A DNA stretch of 64,000 nucleotides from Sinosporangium siamense. Lineage in GTDB: Bacteria > Actinomycetota > Actinomycetes > Streptosporangiales > Streptosporangiaceae. The first letter of the stretch is position 1. Each line of letters begins with the position of its first letter. This document shows positions 33,711-45,662 of this stretch, in pieces. The translations under genes and the position numbers were made by a program. The stretch covers positions 1 to 64,000 of the forward strand of contig NZ_BOOW01000046.1 in NCBI RefSeq assembly GCF_016863435.1, in the 5' to 3' direction. The notes below the pieces were generated by a model that was given only the letters and a program-made list of their open reading frames with translations, made no database searches and was not told where the DNA came from.

Positions 33711-36242
33711 TTGACGACGTCGCCATTCGGGTCGTACTTCGGGGACGACCCGTTCCGCGGATTCGAGACGCTGACCGGGCGCCTGTTCGGCGGCGGGGAC
33801 TCCTGGCCGCCGTCCCGCCCGAGCGTGCAGCGGGTCGACATCGGCCGGCTCCTGACCGGCCCCGCCCGTGAGCTGCTCGTCGGCGCGATCGGCCACGCCG
33901 CCGCGCGCGGCGCCGCCGATCTCGACGAACTCGACCTCCTCCACGCCGTGGCGGGCGCCGAGTCGACTGGGCCCCTGCTCACCCAGGCCGGCGCCGACCC
34001 CGCCGAGATCCGCGCCCGCATCGACGCAGCCCGCCCCGCGACCGGAGCCGCGGGCGAGCCCCCGGCCACCCTCACCCCGTCGGCCAAACGCGTCTTCCTG
34101 GACGCCCAGCGCCTGTCGCGCGCCCTGGGCGCCACCTACATCGGCCCCGAACACCTCCTGATCGCCCTCGCCGCCAACCCCGGCTCGGCGGCGGCGCGCC
34201 TGCTGACCACCTCCGGCGTCTCCGCCAACGAACTCCAGGAGGCCGTGATCGCCGCGGAGCCGATCGCTCACCGCCGCCCGCCGGGCGGGGCCGAGTCGCT
34301 GACCCCCGCCCTCGACCGCTACAGCCGCGACCTCACCGAGGAGGCCCGCGAAGGCAGGCTCGACCCGGTGGTCGGGCGCGAGGACGAGATCGAGCAGTCC
34401 ATCGAGGTCCTGTCCCGGCGGCGCAAGAACAACCCGGTCCTGATCGGCGAACCCGGCGTGGGCAAGACCGCGATCGTCGAGGGCATCGCCCAGCGCATCG
34501 TCAACGGCGCGGTGCCCGACACCCTGAAGAACAAGAGGGTCGTCGCGCTCGACCTGTCCGGCCTGATCGCCGGATCGAGATATCGCGGGGAGTTCGAGGA
34601 ACGCATGAAGGCCGTGATCGACGAGATCGCCGCCCACGGCGACGAGCTGGTGGTCTTCGTCGACGAACTGCACACCGTGGTGGGCGTCGGCGCCGCCGAG
34701 GGCGGCATAGACGCCGGCGACATGCTCAAACCCGCCCTGGCCCGCGGCGACCTGCACGTGGTCGGCGCGACCACCGTCGACGAATATCGCAAGCACGTGG
34801 AGCGGGACGCCGTGCTGGAGCGCCGCCTCCAGCCGATCCTCGTGCCTGAGCCCGGTGTCGGGGACACGATCGCGATCCTGGCGGGCCTGCGTGACCGCTA
34901 CGAGGCCCACCACCAGGTACGCCTCACCGACGACGCGCTGTCGGCCGCCGCGAACCTGTCCGACCGCTACGTCGCCGACCGGTGGCTTCCCGACAAGGCC
35001 ATCGATCTGGTCGACCAGGCGTCCGCCCGGGTGCGGCTGCGTGTGCTCACGCCCGCCGCGGACGCCAGGGAGCTGGAGGAGCGCCTCGCCGAGCTGCACC
35101 GCGAGAAGGACCAGGCGGTGCGCGGCGAGGAATACGACCGGGCCCAGGAGCTGCGCGTGGAGATCGACCGCCTGCGCCCCGAACTGGAGGCCGCAAGGCG
35201 CGGCCGCGACGACGTGCCCCTGGTGACCGCGACGGACATCGCCGAGGTCGTGTCCCGCCGCACCGGCATCCCCGCGAGCCGGCTCACCGAGGAGGAACGC
35301 GAGCGGCTGGTGAGGCTGGAGGAGCATCTGCACCGCCGGGTCGTCGGCCAGGAGGAGGCGGTCGGCGCCGTGGCGGAAGCCGTGCGCCGGGCGCGGACCG
35401 GGCTCGCCGACCCCGGCCGCCCCATCGGGGGCTTCATGTTCCTCGGACCGGCCGGCGTCGGCAAGACCGAGCTGGCGCGGTCGCTGGCCGAGGCCCTGTT
35501 CGGCGGCGAGGACCACATCGTGCGCGTCGACATGGCGGAATTCCAGGAGAGACGCACGGTCGGCAGGCTGATCGGCGCTCCGCCGGGCCGTGCGGGACGC
35601 GAGGAGGCCGGCCGGCTCACCGAGGCCGTACGGCGGCGCCCGCACACCGTCGTCCTCCTCGAGCGGATCGAGAAGGCCCACCCCGATGTCATGAACATCC
35701 TGCTGCAGGTGCTCGAGGAGGGGCGCCTGACCGACGGGCAGGGCCGCACCGTCGACTTCACCAACACTCTCGTGATCATGAGCGGCAACCTCGGCGCCTC
35801 GCTGATCCTCGACTACGAGGGCGACACGGCCGACCTGCGCGAGGACCTCATGCACCTGCTGGAGGACAGGCTCAAGCCGGAGTTCGTCAACCACGTCGAC
35901 GAGATCGTCGTCTTCCGCCGCCTTGAACGGCGGCAGGTCAGGGAGATCACCAACCTGCTCCTCGAACACACCCGGCGGCGGCTGCGCGCCCAGGGCGTCG
36001 AGCTGGAGGTGACAGAGAACGCCGTCGACTGGCTGGCGCAGAGAGGCTACAAACCGGAATATGGGGCAAGACCGCTTCGCCGTACCATCCAGCGCGAACT
36101 CGACAACCGCCTCTCCAACCTCGTGATCACCGGGGAGGTCCGGGAAGGCGACCTCGTGCAGGCCGACGTGACGTTGACCGGCGACCTCGAACTCCAGGTG
36201 CGGCACCGCGCGGCGCCGCCGGAGACGGCCGACCCCGCCTGA
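33711..36242 (+). CDS. ClpC/ClpB-like AAA+ protein with degenerate second ATPase domain
   Basis: The 843-residue product has a Clp N-domain (about 40-185), D1 and D2 AAA+ modules and a short ClpC-type middle coiled coil (about 450-500). D1 looks intact: GEPGVGKT 246-253, pore Tyr291 (RYRGEFE), Walker B VFVDE 315-319. D2 keeps Walker A GPAGVGKT (579-586), sensor-1 Asn693 and sensor-2 GAR (785-787). It has lost the pore Tyr (GRAG 626-629, normally GYVG), the Walker B Asp-Glu (now Glu651-Arg652) and the arginine finger (FVNHVDE, His728, normally FxNRxDE). The ClpP-contact LGF/IGL loop is not visible. A chaperone or unfoldase driven by D1 only is inferred. TTG start 33711. Confidence 0.85.
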   Translation: MTTSPFGSYFGDDPFRGFETLTGRLFGGGDSWPPSRPSVQRVDIGRLLTGPARELLVGAIGHAAARGAADLDELDLLHAVAGAESTGPLLTQAGADPAEIRARIDAARPATGAAGEPPATLTPSAKRVFLDAQRLSRALGATYIGPEHLLIALAANPGSAAARLLTTSGVSANELQEAVIAAEPIAHRRPPGGAESLTPALDRYSRDLTEEAREGRLDPVVGREDEIEQSIEVLSRRRKNNPVLIGEPGVGKTAIVEGIAQRIVNGAVPDTLKNKRVVALDLSGLIAGSRYRGEFEERMKAVIDEIAAHGDELVVFVDELHTVVGVGAAEGGIDAGDMLKPALARGDLHVVGATTVDEYRKHVERDAVLERRLQPILVPEPGVGDTIAILAGLRDRYEAHHQVRLTDDALSAAANLSDRYVADRWLPDKAIDLVDQASARVRLRVLTPAADARELEERLAELHREKDQAVRGEEYDRAQELRVEIDRLRPELEAARRGRDDVPLVTATDIAEVVSRRTGIPASRLTEEERERLVRLEEHLHRRVVGQEEAVGAVAEAVRRARTGLADPGRPIGGFMFLGPAGVGKTELARSLAEALFGGEDHIVRVDMAEFQERRTVGRLIGAPPGRAGREEAGRLTEAVRRRPHTVVLLERIEKAHPDVMNILLQVLEEGRLTDGQGRTVDFTNTLVIMSGNLGASLILDYEGDTADLREDLMHLLEDRLKPEFVNHVDEIVVFRRLERRQVREITNLLLEHTRRRLRAQGVELEVTENAVDWLAQRGYKPEYGARPLRRTIQRELDNRLSNLVITGEVREGDLVQADVTLTGDLELQVRHRAAPPETADPA

Positions 36243-36300
36243 TCGGCGTCCGGCGGGCGAGGCCCGCGAAGCGTCGGTGGGGGCCGATAGGCTCTGGGGT

Positions 36301-38238
36301 GTGGCGAGATCGACGGGCACTCCGCTCAGTTTCCGGCCCCGACCGGGCGCGATTCCCGAGTCCCCCGGGGTCTACCGGTTCACAGACCCCCACGGCCGGG
36401 TGATCTACGTCGGCAAGGCCAAGAGCCTGCGCCAGCGCCTGAGCTCCTATTTCAACGACTTCGCCGGGCTGCACCCCCGCACGCAGACCATGCTCACGAC
36501 CGCCGCCTCGGTCGACTGGACCGTCGTCACCACTGAGGTGGAGGCGCTCCAGCTCGAATACTCCTGGATCAAGGAGTTCGACCCCCGCTTCAACGTCAAA
36601 TATCGCGACGACAAGTCCTATCCCTATCTCGCGGTCACGATGGGCGAGACGTTCCCCCGGGTGCAGGTGCTGCGCGGCGCCAAGCGCAAGGGCACCCGCT
36701 ATTTCGGGCCTTACTCGCACGCCTGGGCGATCCGCGAGACCGTCGACCTGCTGCTGCGCGTCTTCCCCGTGCGCACCTGCTCGGCCGGGGTCTTCAAGCG
36801 GGCCGGCCAGATCGGGCGCCCCTGCCTGCTCGGCTACATCGACAAGTGCTCGGCCCCCTGCGTCGGCCGGGTCACCGAGGCCGAGCACCGCGCCCTCGCC
36901 GAGGACTTCTGCGACTTCATGGCGGGCAACACCGGCCGGTTCATCAAGCGCCTTGAGCGCGAGATGGGCGAGGCCGCCGCCGTCGAGGAATACGAGCGGG
37001 CCGCGCGGCTCCGCGACGACGTGCACGCGCTGCGCCGCGCCCTGGAAAAGCAGGCCGTCGTCCTCGGCGAGGGCACCGACGCCGACGTGGTCGCCATGGT
37101 CGAGGACCAGCTTGAGGCCGCCGTCCAGGTGTTCTACGTCCGCGGCGGGCGCATCCGGGGCCAGCGCGGCTGGGTGGTAGACAAGGTCGAGGAGGTCACC
37201 ACCGGCGAGCTGGTCGAGCACTTCCTCCTGCAGATGTACGGCGAGGCCGCGCCGGAGGCCATCCCCCGCGAGGTGCTGGTGCCCGCGATCCCGCCCGACA
37301 CCGACGCCGTCGCCGAGCTGCTGTCGGAGCAGCGGGGCGCCAGGGTCGAGGTCAGGGTGCCGAGGCGCGGCGACAAGCGGGCGCTGATGGAGACCGTCGA
37401 GCGCAACGCCAAGGAGGCCATGGCGCGCCACAAGCTGCGCCGGGCGGGCGACCTCACCGCGCGAAGCCGGGCTTTGCAGGAGATCGCCGACGCGCTGGAG
37501 CTCGACCAGGCGCCGCTGCGCATCGAGTGCTACGACGTGTCCCACCTGCAGGGGGAGGACGTCGTGGCGTCCATGGTCGTGTTCGAGGACGGCCTGGAGC
37601 GCAAGAGCGAATATCGCCGGTTCTCCATCAGGGGCATGTCCGGGCGGGGCGACGTCGCCTCCATCCACGAGGTGATCTCGCGGCGGTTCAAGCGCTATCT
37701 GGAGGAGCGCAGCGCGACCGGCGAGCTGGCACCCGAGCCCGGCGCCGAGGCGGGCCTCGACCCTGAGACCGGCAAGCCGCGGAAGTTCGCCTATCCCCCC
37801 AACCTCGTCGTGGTGGACGGCGGCCCGGCCCAGGCCGCGGCGGCCCAGCGCGCCCTCGACGAGCTCGGCGTCGACGACGTCGCGGTCTGCGGCCTGGCCA
37901 AGCGCCTGGAGGAGGTCTGGCCCGCCGGCCAGGACCACCCGGTGATCCTGCCCAGAGCGGGCGAGGGACTCTATCTGCTTCAGCGCGTCAGAGACGAGGC
38001 CCATCGCTTCGCGATCGCCTACCATCGGGGCAAGCGCGAAAAAGCTGTCAAGCAAAGCGCGCTCGACGGCGTCCAGGGACTCGGCCCTGCGCGTAGACAG
38101 GCACTGCTTAAGCATTTCGGGTCGGTCAAGCGGCTTCGCGAGGCCTCCGCGGCCGAGATCTGCGAGATCCCCGGCATCGGGCCCGCCACGGCCGAGTTGA
38201 TCGTGACGGCGTTGAAGGGAGAGGGGGAGACCCCATGA
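36301..38238 (+). CDS. uvrC: Excinuclease ABC subunit C
   Basis: The 645-residue product is the dual-incision nuclease of excision repair. It has a GIY-YIG domain ([26 protein letters not shown], residues about 18-43), a Cys-rich linker ([19 protein letters not shown]), the UVR motif ([17 protein letters not shown]), the RNase H-like C-terminal nuclease ([13 protein letters not shown]...) and terminal helix-hairpin-helix repeats ([33 protein letters not shown]). GTG 36301 fits the family N-terminus; GTG 36277 is an alternative. The stop overlaps rapZ (ATGA). Confidence 0.97.
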   Translation: MARSTGTPLSFRPRPGAIPESPGVYRFTDPHGRVIYVGKAKSLRQRLSSYFNDFAGLHPRTQTMLTTAASVDWTVVTTEVEALQLEYSWIKEFDPRFNVKYRDDKSYPYLAVTMGETFPRVQVLRGAKRKGTRYFGPYSHAWAIRETVDLLLRVFPVRTCSAGVFKRAGQIGRPCLLGYIDKCSAPCVGRVTEAEHRALAEDFCDFMAGNTGRFIKRLEREMGEAAAVEEYERAARLRDDVHALRRALEKQAVVLGEGTDADVVAMVEDQLEAAVQVFYVRGGRIRGQRGWVVDKVEEVTTGELVEHFLLQMYGEAAPEAIPREVLVPAIPPDTDAVAELLSEQRGARVEVRVPRRGDKRALMETVERNAKEAMARHKLRRAGDLTARSRALQEIADALELDQAPLRIECYDVSHLQGEDVVASMVVFEDGLERKSEYRRFSIRGMSGRGDVASIHEVISRRFKRYLEERSATGELAPEPGAEAGLDPETGKPRKFAYPPNLVVVDGGPAQAAAAQRALDELGVDDVAVCGLAKRLEEVWPAGQDHPVILPRAGEGLYLLQRVRDEAHRFAIAYHRGKREKAVKQSALDGVQGLGPARRQALLKHFGSVKRLREASAAEICEIPGIGPATAELIVTALKGEGETP

Positions 38239-39122
38239 GCACGACAAGCGCGGATGACGACAGGCAGCCGGCCTTCGTCATCGTCACCGGCATGTCCGGA
38301 GCGGGCCGGAGCACCGCGGCCAAGGCGCTGGAGGATCTCGGCTGGTTCGTGATCGACAACCTGCCGCCGGGGCTGCTGTTCGCCATGGCCGAGGAGGCGG
38401 GCCGGGTCAAACTGGCCGCCGACAAGGTGGCCGCGGTGGTCGACGTGCGCAGCCTGGCATTCACCACCGACCTCAACGCAGCCATCGGGGAGCTCGACAT
38501 GCGCGGCGTCGCCGTGCGTGTGGCGTTCCTGGAGGCGAGCGACGAGGAGCTCGTGCGCCGGTTCGAGAACGTCCGCCGCCCCCACCCCCTCCAGGGCGAC
38601 GGCCGCCTAGTGGACGGCATCGCCAGGGAGCGCGGCATCCTGCGCGAGGTGCGGGCCAACGCCGACCTGGTGATCGACACCTCCGGCCTCAACGTGCACG
38701 AGCTGCGGGGCAAGATCGTCGCGTTCTTCGGCGGTGAGGACCGTCCGGGGCTGCGGGTCAACGTGGTGTCCTTCGGCTACAAATACGGCCTGCCCGTCGA
38801 TGCCGATCTGGTGGTCGACTGCAGGTTCCTGCCCAATCCTCACTGGGTGCCCGACCTGCGCCCGATGAACGGCCTGTCCGCCCCCGTGCGCGACTATGTC
38901 CTCGGCCAGCCCGGGGCCAAGGAGTTCCTTGACGCCTATGAGGAGGTCCTCGGCGTCGTCGCCGGCGGCTATGCCCGCGAGGGCAAAAGCTACGTCACGC
39001 TCGCCGTCGGCTGCACCGGCGGCAAGCACCGCAGCGTCGCCATGTCCGAGCAGATCGGTGCCCGATTGCGCGATCGGGGAATGGAAGTGCAGGTGAGCCA
39101 TCGCGATGTGGGCCGCGAGTGA
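38235..39122 (+). CDS. rapZ: RapZ/YvcJ-type nucleotide-binding protein
   Basis: The 295-residue product has the RapZ layout: N-terminal P-loop [12 protein letters not shown] (about 19-30), DNLPP motif, [22 protein letters not shown], and the C-terminal domain with [27 protein letters not shown] and [15 protein letters not shown]. In E. coli RapZ controls GlmS through small RNAs; in actinobacteria the gene always accompanies yvcK and whiA, and its target is unclear. ATG 38235 overlaps the uvrC stop, and the stop overlaps yvcK (GTGA). Confidence 0.95.
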   Translation: MSTTSADDDRQPAFVIVTGMSGAGRSTAAKALEDLGWFVIDNLPPGLLFAMAEEAGRVKLAADKVAAVVDVRSLAFTTDLNAAIGELDMRGVAVRVAFLEASDEELVRRFENVRRPHPLQGDGRLVDGIARERGILREVRANADLVIDTSGLNVHELRGKIVAFFGGEDRPGLRVNVVSFGYKYGLPVDADLVVDCRFLPNPHWVPDLRPMNGLSAPVRDYVLGQPGAKEFLDAYEEVLGVVAGGYAREGKSYVTLAVGCTGGKHRSVAMSEQIGARLRDRGMEVQVSHRDVGRE

Positions 39123-40081
39123 GCGCCGACGTGCCTGAGGAAGCCGACGAGCCCGGCCCGAGAGTCGTCGCCTTCGGCGGCGGGCACGGGCTCTACGCCT
39201 CCCTGTCGGCCCTGCGCAGGGTCACCTCCGAGCTCACCGCGGTCGTCACGGTCGCCGACGACGGCGGCTCCAGCGGCCGTCTGCGGGGCGACTACGGTGT
39301 CGTCCCGCCCGGCGACCTCCGCATGGCGCTGGCCGCGCTGTGCGGCGACGACACGTGGGGCCGCACCTGGAGCCAGGTCGTCCAGCACCGCTTCCGCGGC
39401 GAGGGCGACCTGTCCGGGCACGCCGTGGGCAACCTGCTCATCGTGGCCCTCTGGGAGCTGCTCGGCGACACCGTGGCCGGGCTCGACTGGGTGGGCCGCC
39501 TGCTCGGCGCCCACGGGCGTGTGCTGCCCATGGCGTCGGTGCCGCTCGACCTCGTCGCCGAGGTCGAGCTCGACGGCGAGGTGAGCACCGTGCGCGGCCA
39601 GGTGGCCTGCGCGCTCACGCCCGGCCGGGTCCAGGCCATCTCCCTGGTGCCGCCCGACCCTCCCGCCTGCCCCGAGGCCGTGCGGGCTGTCCTCGACGCC
39701 GACTGGATCGTTCTAGGGCCGGGCTCGTGGTTCACGAGCGTGCTGCCCCACCTCAAGGTCCCCGAGCTGGCCGACGCCATGCACCGCACCTCGGCGCGGC
39801 GCGTCGTCGCGCTCAATCTGGCCCCCCAGCCGGGTGAGACCGACGGGTTCTCGCCGCAAAAGCATTTGGAGGTCCTCCGTGCCCACGCGCCGTCCTTCGC
39901 GGTGGATGTCGTGCTTGCCGACACCGGCGTCGACGGCCAGCGCGAAGAGCTGGAGAAAGCCGTCGTCGCCATGGGCGCACGGCTCGTCACGGCCTCCGTC
40001 GCGACCTCGGACGGCTCCCCGAGGCATGACCCACGACGTCTTGCCTCCGTCCTTTCCGAGATTTTCCATGAGAAGCGTTGA
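39119..40081 (+). CDS. yvcK: YvcK/CofD-like gluconeogenesis factor
   Basis: The 320-residue product has the CofD-like UDP-sugar-binding fold: VVAFGGGHGLYASLSALRR at the N-terminus, TVADDGGSSGRLRGDYGVVPPGDLRMALAAL, and ADWIVLGPGSWFTSVLPHLKVPELADAM. YvcK (CuvA in mycobacteria) binds UDP-GlcNAc-type nucleotides and affects carbon balance and cell-wall synthesis. GTG 39119 overlaps rapZ, giving the conserved rapZ-yvcK-whiA cluster. Confidence 0.95.
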   Translation: MSADVPEEADEPGPRVVAFGGGHGLYASLSALRRVTSELTAVVTVADDGGSSGRLRGDYGVVPPGDLRMALAALCGDDTWGRTWSQVVQHRFRGEGDLSGHAVGNLLIVALWELLGDTVAGLDWVGRLLGAHGRVLPMASVPLDLVAEVELDGEVSTVRGQVACALTPGRVQAISLVPPDPPACPEAVRAVLDADWIVLGPGSWFTSVLPHLKVPELADAMHRTSARRVVALNLAPQPGETDGFSPQKHLEVLRAHAPSFAVDVVLADTGVDGQREELEKAVVAMGARLVTASVATSDGSPRHDPRRLASVLSEIFHEKR

Positions 40082-40153
40082 AGCTGGTCGGAGGCGCTCC
40101 AGGGTGCGAGAGACTTGCGAGAGCCGGGTCTTTATGGGGGAGGACTAACGCAC

Positions 40154-41134
40154 ATGGCGATGACGGGTGTGGTGAAGGACGAGCTGAGCCGACTGCCGGT
40201 CCTGAAGCCTTGCTGCCGCAAGGCGGAGGTGTCGACGCTGCTGCGCTTCGCGAGCGGGCTGCATCTGGTGGGCGGGCGCATCGTGATCGAGGCGGAGCTC
40301 GACACCAACGCCACAGCGCGGCGCCTGATCAGAGACGTGGGCGAGGTGTTCGGGCACAAGGCCGAGGTGCTTGTGCTCGCACCCGCCGGATTGCGCAAGG
40401 GCTCGCGATATGTGGTGAGGGTCTACCGCGACGGTGAGGCACTGGCCCGCCAGACCGGCCTGATCGACAACCACGGCCGGCCGGTGCGCGGCCTGCCGCG
40501 ACAGGTGGTCTCGGGGGCCACCTGCGACGCGGAGGCGGCCTGGCGCGGCGCGTTTCTGGCCCACGGCTCGCTCACCGAGCCAGGCCGCTCCATGTCTCTT
40601 GAGGTGACCTGTCCCGGACCGGAGGCGGCTCTCGCCCTCGTGGGCTCCGCCCGCCGGCTCAAGATCCACGCCAAGGCCCGCGAGGTCAGAGGCGTCGACC
40701 GGGTCGTGGTCCGAGACGGTGACGCCATCAGCGCCCTGCTCACCCGCCTCGGCGCGCACGACAGCGTGCTCGCGTGGGAGGAGCGCCGCATGCGGCGCGA
40801 GGTGCGCGCCACGGCCAACCGCCTCGCCAACTTCGACGACGCCAACCTGCGCCGCTCCGCCAGAGCCGCGGTCGCGGCGGGCGCGCGGGTGCAGCGGGCC
40901 CTGGAGATCCTCGGCGACGACGCCCCCGAGCACCTCGTGGTCGCGGGCCGCCTGCGCGTCGAGCACAAGCAGGCGTCCCTGGAGGAGCTCGGCCAGATCG
41001 CCGACCCCCCGCTCACCAAGGACGCGATCGCCGGCCGCATCCGCCGGCTGCTCGCGATGGCCGACAAGCGGGCGGTGGAGATCGGTGTGCCCAACACCGA
41101 GGCCAACCTCACCGTCGACATGCTGGCACCCTGA
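40154..41134 (+). CDS. whiA: Sporulation transcription factor WhiA
   Basis: The 326-residue product joins an inactive LAGLIDADG homing-endonuclease-like domain (about 20-220) to a C-terminal helix-turn-helix ([30 protein letters not shown]). In Streptomyces, WhiA with WhiB switches aerial hyphae to septation. ATG 40154 matches the family start ([14 protein letters not shown]). It lies about 70 bp after yvcK. Presence supports a filamentous or at least actinobacterial cell-division programme. Confidence 0.96.
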   Translation: MAMTGVVKDELSRLPVLKPCCRKAEVSTLLRFASGLHLVGGRIVIEAELDTNATARRLIRDVGEVFGHKAEVLVLAPAGLRKGSRYVVRVYRDGEALARQTGLIDNHGRPVRGLPRQVVSGATCDAEAAWRGAFLAHGSLTEPGRSMSLEVTCPGPEAALALVGSARRLKIHAKAREVRGVDRVVVRDGDAISALLTRLGAHDSVLAWEERRMRREVRATANRLANFDDANLRRSARAAVAAGARVQRALEILGDDAPEHLVVAGRLRVEHKQASLEELGQIADPPLTKDAIAGRIRRLLAMADKRAVEIGVPNTEANLTVDMLAP

Positions 41135-42567
<1,433 letters not shown>

Positions 42568-42568
<1 letters not shown>

Positions 42569-43755
42569 TGCGGACCATCGACTCGTTCGACGTGAAGGGT
42601 CGGCGCGTGCTCGTCCGCGCCGACCTCAACGTCCCCCTCGACGGGGGGACGATCACCGACGACGGCCGCATCCGGGCGTCGCTGCCGACGATCCAGAACC
42701 TCGTCGAGCGCGGCGCCCGTGTGGTGGTCTGCGCCCACCTCGGCCGTCCCAAGGGCAAGCCGGTGCCGGAGTTCTCGCTCCGCCCGGTCGCCGGGCGCCT
42801 GTCCGAGCTCCTCGGGCAGCCGGTCGCCTTCGCCGAGGACGTCGTCGGCAAGTCGGCGCAGGAGACCGTCGAGGGCCTCGGCGACGGCCAGGTGGCCCTG
42901 CTGGAGAACCTCCGCTACGAGGCCGGTGAGGACTCCAAGGACGACGCCGTGCGAGGTGAGTTCGCCGGGCGGCTCGCCGCCCTGGCCGAGCTCTACGTCG
43001 GCGACGGCTTCGGCGCCGTGCACCGCAGGCACGCCAGTGTCTACGACGTGCCGAAGATCCTGCCGAGCGCGGCCGGCGGCCTGGTGCTCGCCGAGGTCGA
43101 GGTGCTCAAGCGCCTCACCGACCAGCCCGAGCGCCCCTACGCGGTGGTGCTCGGCGGGGCGAAGGTCTCCGACAAGCTCGGCGTGATCGCCAACCTGCTC
43201 GGCAAGGTCGACCGGCTGCTGGTCGGCGGCGGCATGGCCTACACCTTCCTCGCCGCCCAGGGGCACGAGGTGGGCGGCTCGCTGCTCCAGGCCGACCAGC
43301 TCGACACGGTGCGCGGCTTCCTTGAGGAGGCCGACAAGCGCGGCGTGGAGCTGCTGCTGCCCGTCGACGTGCTCGCCGCCGAGGGGTTCGCTTCGGACGC
43401 CGCCTTCGAGGCGGTGGACGCCACGTCGATCCCGGCCGACCGGCAGGGGCTCGACATCGGCCCCCGCACGCGGGAGCTGTTCGCCGCCAAGCTCGCCGAC
43501 GCGCGCACGGTGTTCTGGAACGGCCCGATGGGCGTCTTCGAATTCGAGGCATTCTCCGGGGGAACCCGGGCGGTCGCCGAGGCGTTGATCGAGAGCGAGG
43601 CCTACACGGTGGTCGGAGGCGGCGACTCTGCCGCAGCCGTCCGCGGGCTCGGTCTCCCCGAAGACGGCTTCTCCCACATTTCCACCGGTGGCGGGGCCAG
43701 CTTGGAATACCTTGAGGGCAAGACCCTGCCCGGACTCGCAGCTTTGGAGGCCTGA
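42568..43755 (+). CDS. pgk: Phosphoglycerate kinase
   Basis: The 395-residue enzyme makes ATP from 1,3-bisphosphoglycerate. Motifs: [14 protein letters not shown] near the start, [36 protein letters not shown] (ADP site) and [17 protein letters not shown] plus [11 protein letters not shown]. One base overlaps gap, so the two are coupled. Confidence 0.98.
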
Positions 43756-43762
43756 GCACACC

Positions 43763-44542
43763 ATGAGCCGCAAGCCGCTCATCGCCGGCAACTGGAAGAT
43801 GAACCTCAACCACCTTGAGGCCATCGCGACCGTCCAGAAGCTGGCCTTCGCCCTCAACGACAAGGACTTCGACCGGGCCGAGGTCGCGGTGCTCCCGCCG
43901 TACACCGACCTGCGCAGCGTGCAGACGCTCGTCGACGGCGACAAGCTCCGCATCGTCTACGGCGCGCAGGACCTCTCGCAGCACGACGGCGGCGCCTACA
44001 CCGGGGAGATCTCCGGTGCGATGCTCGCCAAGCTGGGCTGCACTTTCGTGACCATCGGCCACTCCGAGCGGCGGCAATATCACGGCGAGGACGACCCGGT
44101 CGTCAACGCCAAGGTGCTCGCCGCCTATCGCCACTCGCTCACGCCGATCCTGTGCGTGGGAGAGGGCCTGCCCGTGCGTCAGGCGGGCGGGCAGGTGGCC
44201 TACAGCGTCTCCCAGCTCGACGGCGCGCTCAACAAGGTGACCGCCGAGCAGGCGTCATCCATTGTGCTCGCTTATGAGCCGGTGTGGGCGATCGGCACCG
44301 GCGAGGTGGCGACGCCGGACGACGCCCAGGAGGTGTGCGGGGCACTGCGGGCGCGACTCGCCGAGCTGTATGACGGTGAAGTGGCGGCCGCTGTCCGTAT
44401 CCTTTACGGTGGCTCGGTTAAGTCTGACAACATCTCCGGCATCATGGCTCAACCGGATGTCGATGGCGCCCTCGTCGGCGGCGCCAGCCTCGACCCGGGA
44501 GAGTTCGCTAAGATCTGCCGTTTCAGCGAAAAGTCGGGCTGA
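43763..44542 (+). CDS. tpiA: Triosephosphate isomerase
   Basis: The 259-residue TIM barrel interconverts dihydroxyacetone phosphate and glyceraldehyde-3-phosphate. Catalytic residues are visible: Lys12 (GNWKMN), His100 (IGHSERR) and Glu172 ([11 protein letters not shown]). [11 protein letters not shown] forms the phosphate loop. It starts 7 bp after pgk. Confidence 0.98.
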   Translation: MSRKPLIAGNWKMNLNHLEAIATVQKLAFALNDKDFDRAEVAVLPPYTDLRSVQTLVDGDKLRIVYGAQDLSQHDGGAYTGEISGAMLAKLGCTFVTIGHSERRQYHGEDDPVVNAKVLAAYRHSLTPILCVGEGLPVRQAGGQVAYSVSQLDGALNKVTAEQASSIVLAYEPVWAIGTGEVATPDDAQEVCGALRARLAELYDGEVAAAVRILYGGSVKSDNISGIMAQPDVDGALVGGASLDPGEFAKICRFSEKSG

Positions 44543-44566
44543 CCGAGTAAATTTGGAGGGTGCGGC

Positions 44567-44594
44567 TTGACAACAGGCCGTACCCTCTTAGAGC
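44567..44594 (+). promoter_or_regulatory. Candidate housekeeping promoter before secG
   Basis: TTGACA (44567-44572) and TAGAGC (44589-44594) are separated by 16 bp, a good match to the principal sigma consensus. It lies after tpiA and could give secG-rbpA their own transcript. Confidence 0.4.
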
Positions 44595-44676
44595 AGGTTT
44601 GAATCGTCTCGCCGACGACGTCGTGCAGGTGTCGCTCCCGGACGCGGGTCAGCGCAATCGAGGAATCAGGTCTACG

Positions 44677-44907
44677 GTGATTATCGGAATCTCCATCGCC
44701 CTCATACTGTCGAGCCTCCTGATGGTGCTGCTCGTGCTCCTCCACAAGGGCAAGGGCGGCGGCCTGTCGGACATGTTCGGCGGCGGATTCACGTCGTCGT
44801 TCGGCGGGTCCTCAGTGGTCGAGCGCAACCTCGACCGGCTCACCGTGATCACGGGCGTGGTCTGGTTCGTCTGCATCATCGCACTGGGCCTGCTGCTGAA
44901 GCCCTGA
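44677..44907 (+). CDS. secG: Preprotein translocase subunit SecG
   Basis: The 76-residue product has two transmembrane helices (IIGISIALILSSLLMVLLVLL and LTVITGVVWFVCIIALGLLL) around the conserved HKGKGGGLSDMFGG loop. It is the accessory subunit of SecYEG. GTG 44677 follows AGGAATCAGG. The position after tpiA is typical. Confidence 0.95.
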   Translation: MIIGISIALILSSLLMVLLVLLHKGKGGGLSDMFGGGFTSSFGGSSVVERNLDRLTVITGVVWFVCIIALGLLLKP

Positions 44908-44975
44908 CGGGCGTCGAGGCGTGACAGTGATTCTCCCCCCGTGTCGAGCGGGGCGATCGAGCGAGGAGTTAATCC

Positions 44976-45320
44976 GTGGGTAGTGGCAACGCGATCCGTG
45001 GCAGCCGTGTGGGTGCCGGCCCGATGGGCGAGGCCGAGCGTGGCGAGGCAGCTCCGAGGGTCCGAGTCCCGTTCTGGTGCGCCAACCTGCACGAGACCCA
45101 CCCCAGTTTCGCCAGCGACGCCGCCATCCCCGAGCTGTGGGACTGCCCCCGTTGCGGCCTCCCAGCCGGCCAGGACCAGCACAACCCGCCCGCGCCTCCG
45201 CGCAACGAGCCTTACAAGACGCACCTCGCCTATGTGAAGGAGCGTCGCAGCGACAAGGACGGCCAGGCCATCCTCGCCGAGGCCCTGGAGCGCCTCCGCG
45301 CCAACCGCTCTCCCTGGTAG
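44976..45320 (+). CDS. rbpA: RNA polymerase-binding protein RbpA
   Basis: The 114-residue product matches RbpA: a flexible start (AIRGSRVGAGPMGEAERGE), a core domain with WCANLHETHPSFASD and LWDCPRCGLPAGQD, and a C-terminal sigma-interacting helix (HLAYVKERRSDKDGQAILAEALERLRA). It stabilises RNA polymerase with the principal sigma factor at promoters. GTG 44976 follows GAGGAG. A strong terminator follows. Confidence 0.95.
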   Translation: MGSGNAIRGSRVGAGPMGEAERGEAAPRVRVPFWCANLHETHPSFASDAAIPELWDCPRCGLPAGQDQHNPPAPPRNEPYKTHLAYVKERRSDKDGQAILAEALERLRANRSPW

Positions 45321-45662
45321 CCCCGGCCAACCCGGCCGGTCCCACCACCGAGGCCCCCTCCGTCTCCCCGCACTTCAGGGGAGCCGCCCCGGGGGCCTTT
45401 GGCATGCTCGCAGGTGCCAGTCAGCCCGGGATTTTTTACGGCAGAAGCCCAGTCGGCCGACGTGGGCCCCTCGGGGGCCCACGTCAACCGGCATCCTGGC
45501 CGGACGCGGCACTTTCGGCGGCGGCACCCGGCCCACCCCGGGATGCCGCCATCAAAGCGAACCGCCCTCAAATCGAGCCGGTTCGAACCCGCCTGGAGCG
45601 CGGCGAAGCCGCCGTAGGGCATAGCGGGCCTCTGCCGTACCGGGCGGCTCCTCAGGGGTGGA
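45321..45662. other. Intergenic region between convergent rbpA and an amidohydrolase gene
   Basis: It holds the rbpA terminator (45351-45400). The remaining 260 bp show no gene; a second inverted pair (CGGGCCCCTCGG-type, about 45465-45483) may help end the opposite transcript. Confidence 0.4.
45351..45400 (+). terminator. rbpA terminator (branched hairpin)
   Basis: AGGCCCCC (45351-45358) pairs with GGGGGCCT (45391-45398), followed by TTT. An inner hairpin CTCCCC/GGGGAG (45364-45383) sits inside the loop. Confidence 0.75.

Noticed and set aside
33567-36320. 917-codon frame antisense to the Clp gene
   Set aside because: Same type of shadow; the plus strand carries complete AAA+ motifs.
45575-45605. 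Possible tRNA T-arm (GGTTCGAACCC)
   Set aside because: No acceptor, D-arm or anticodon arm can be built around it.
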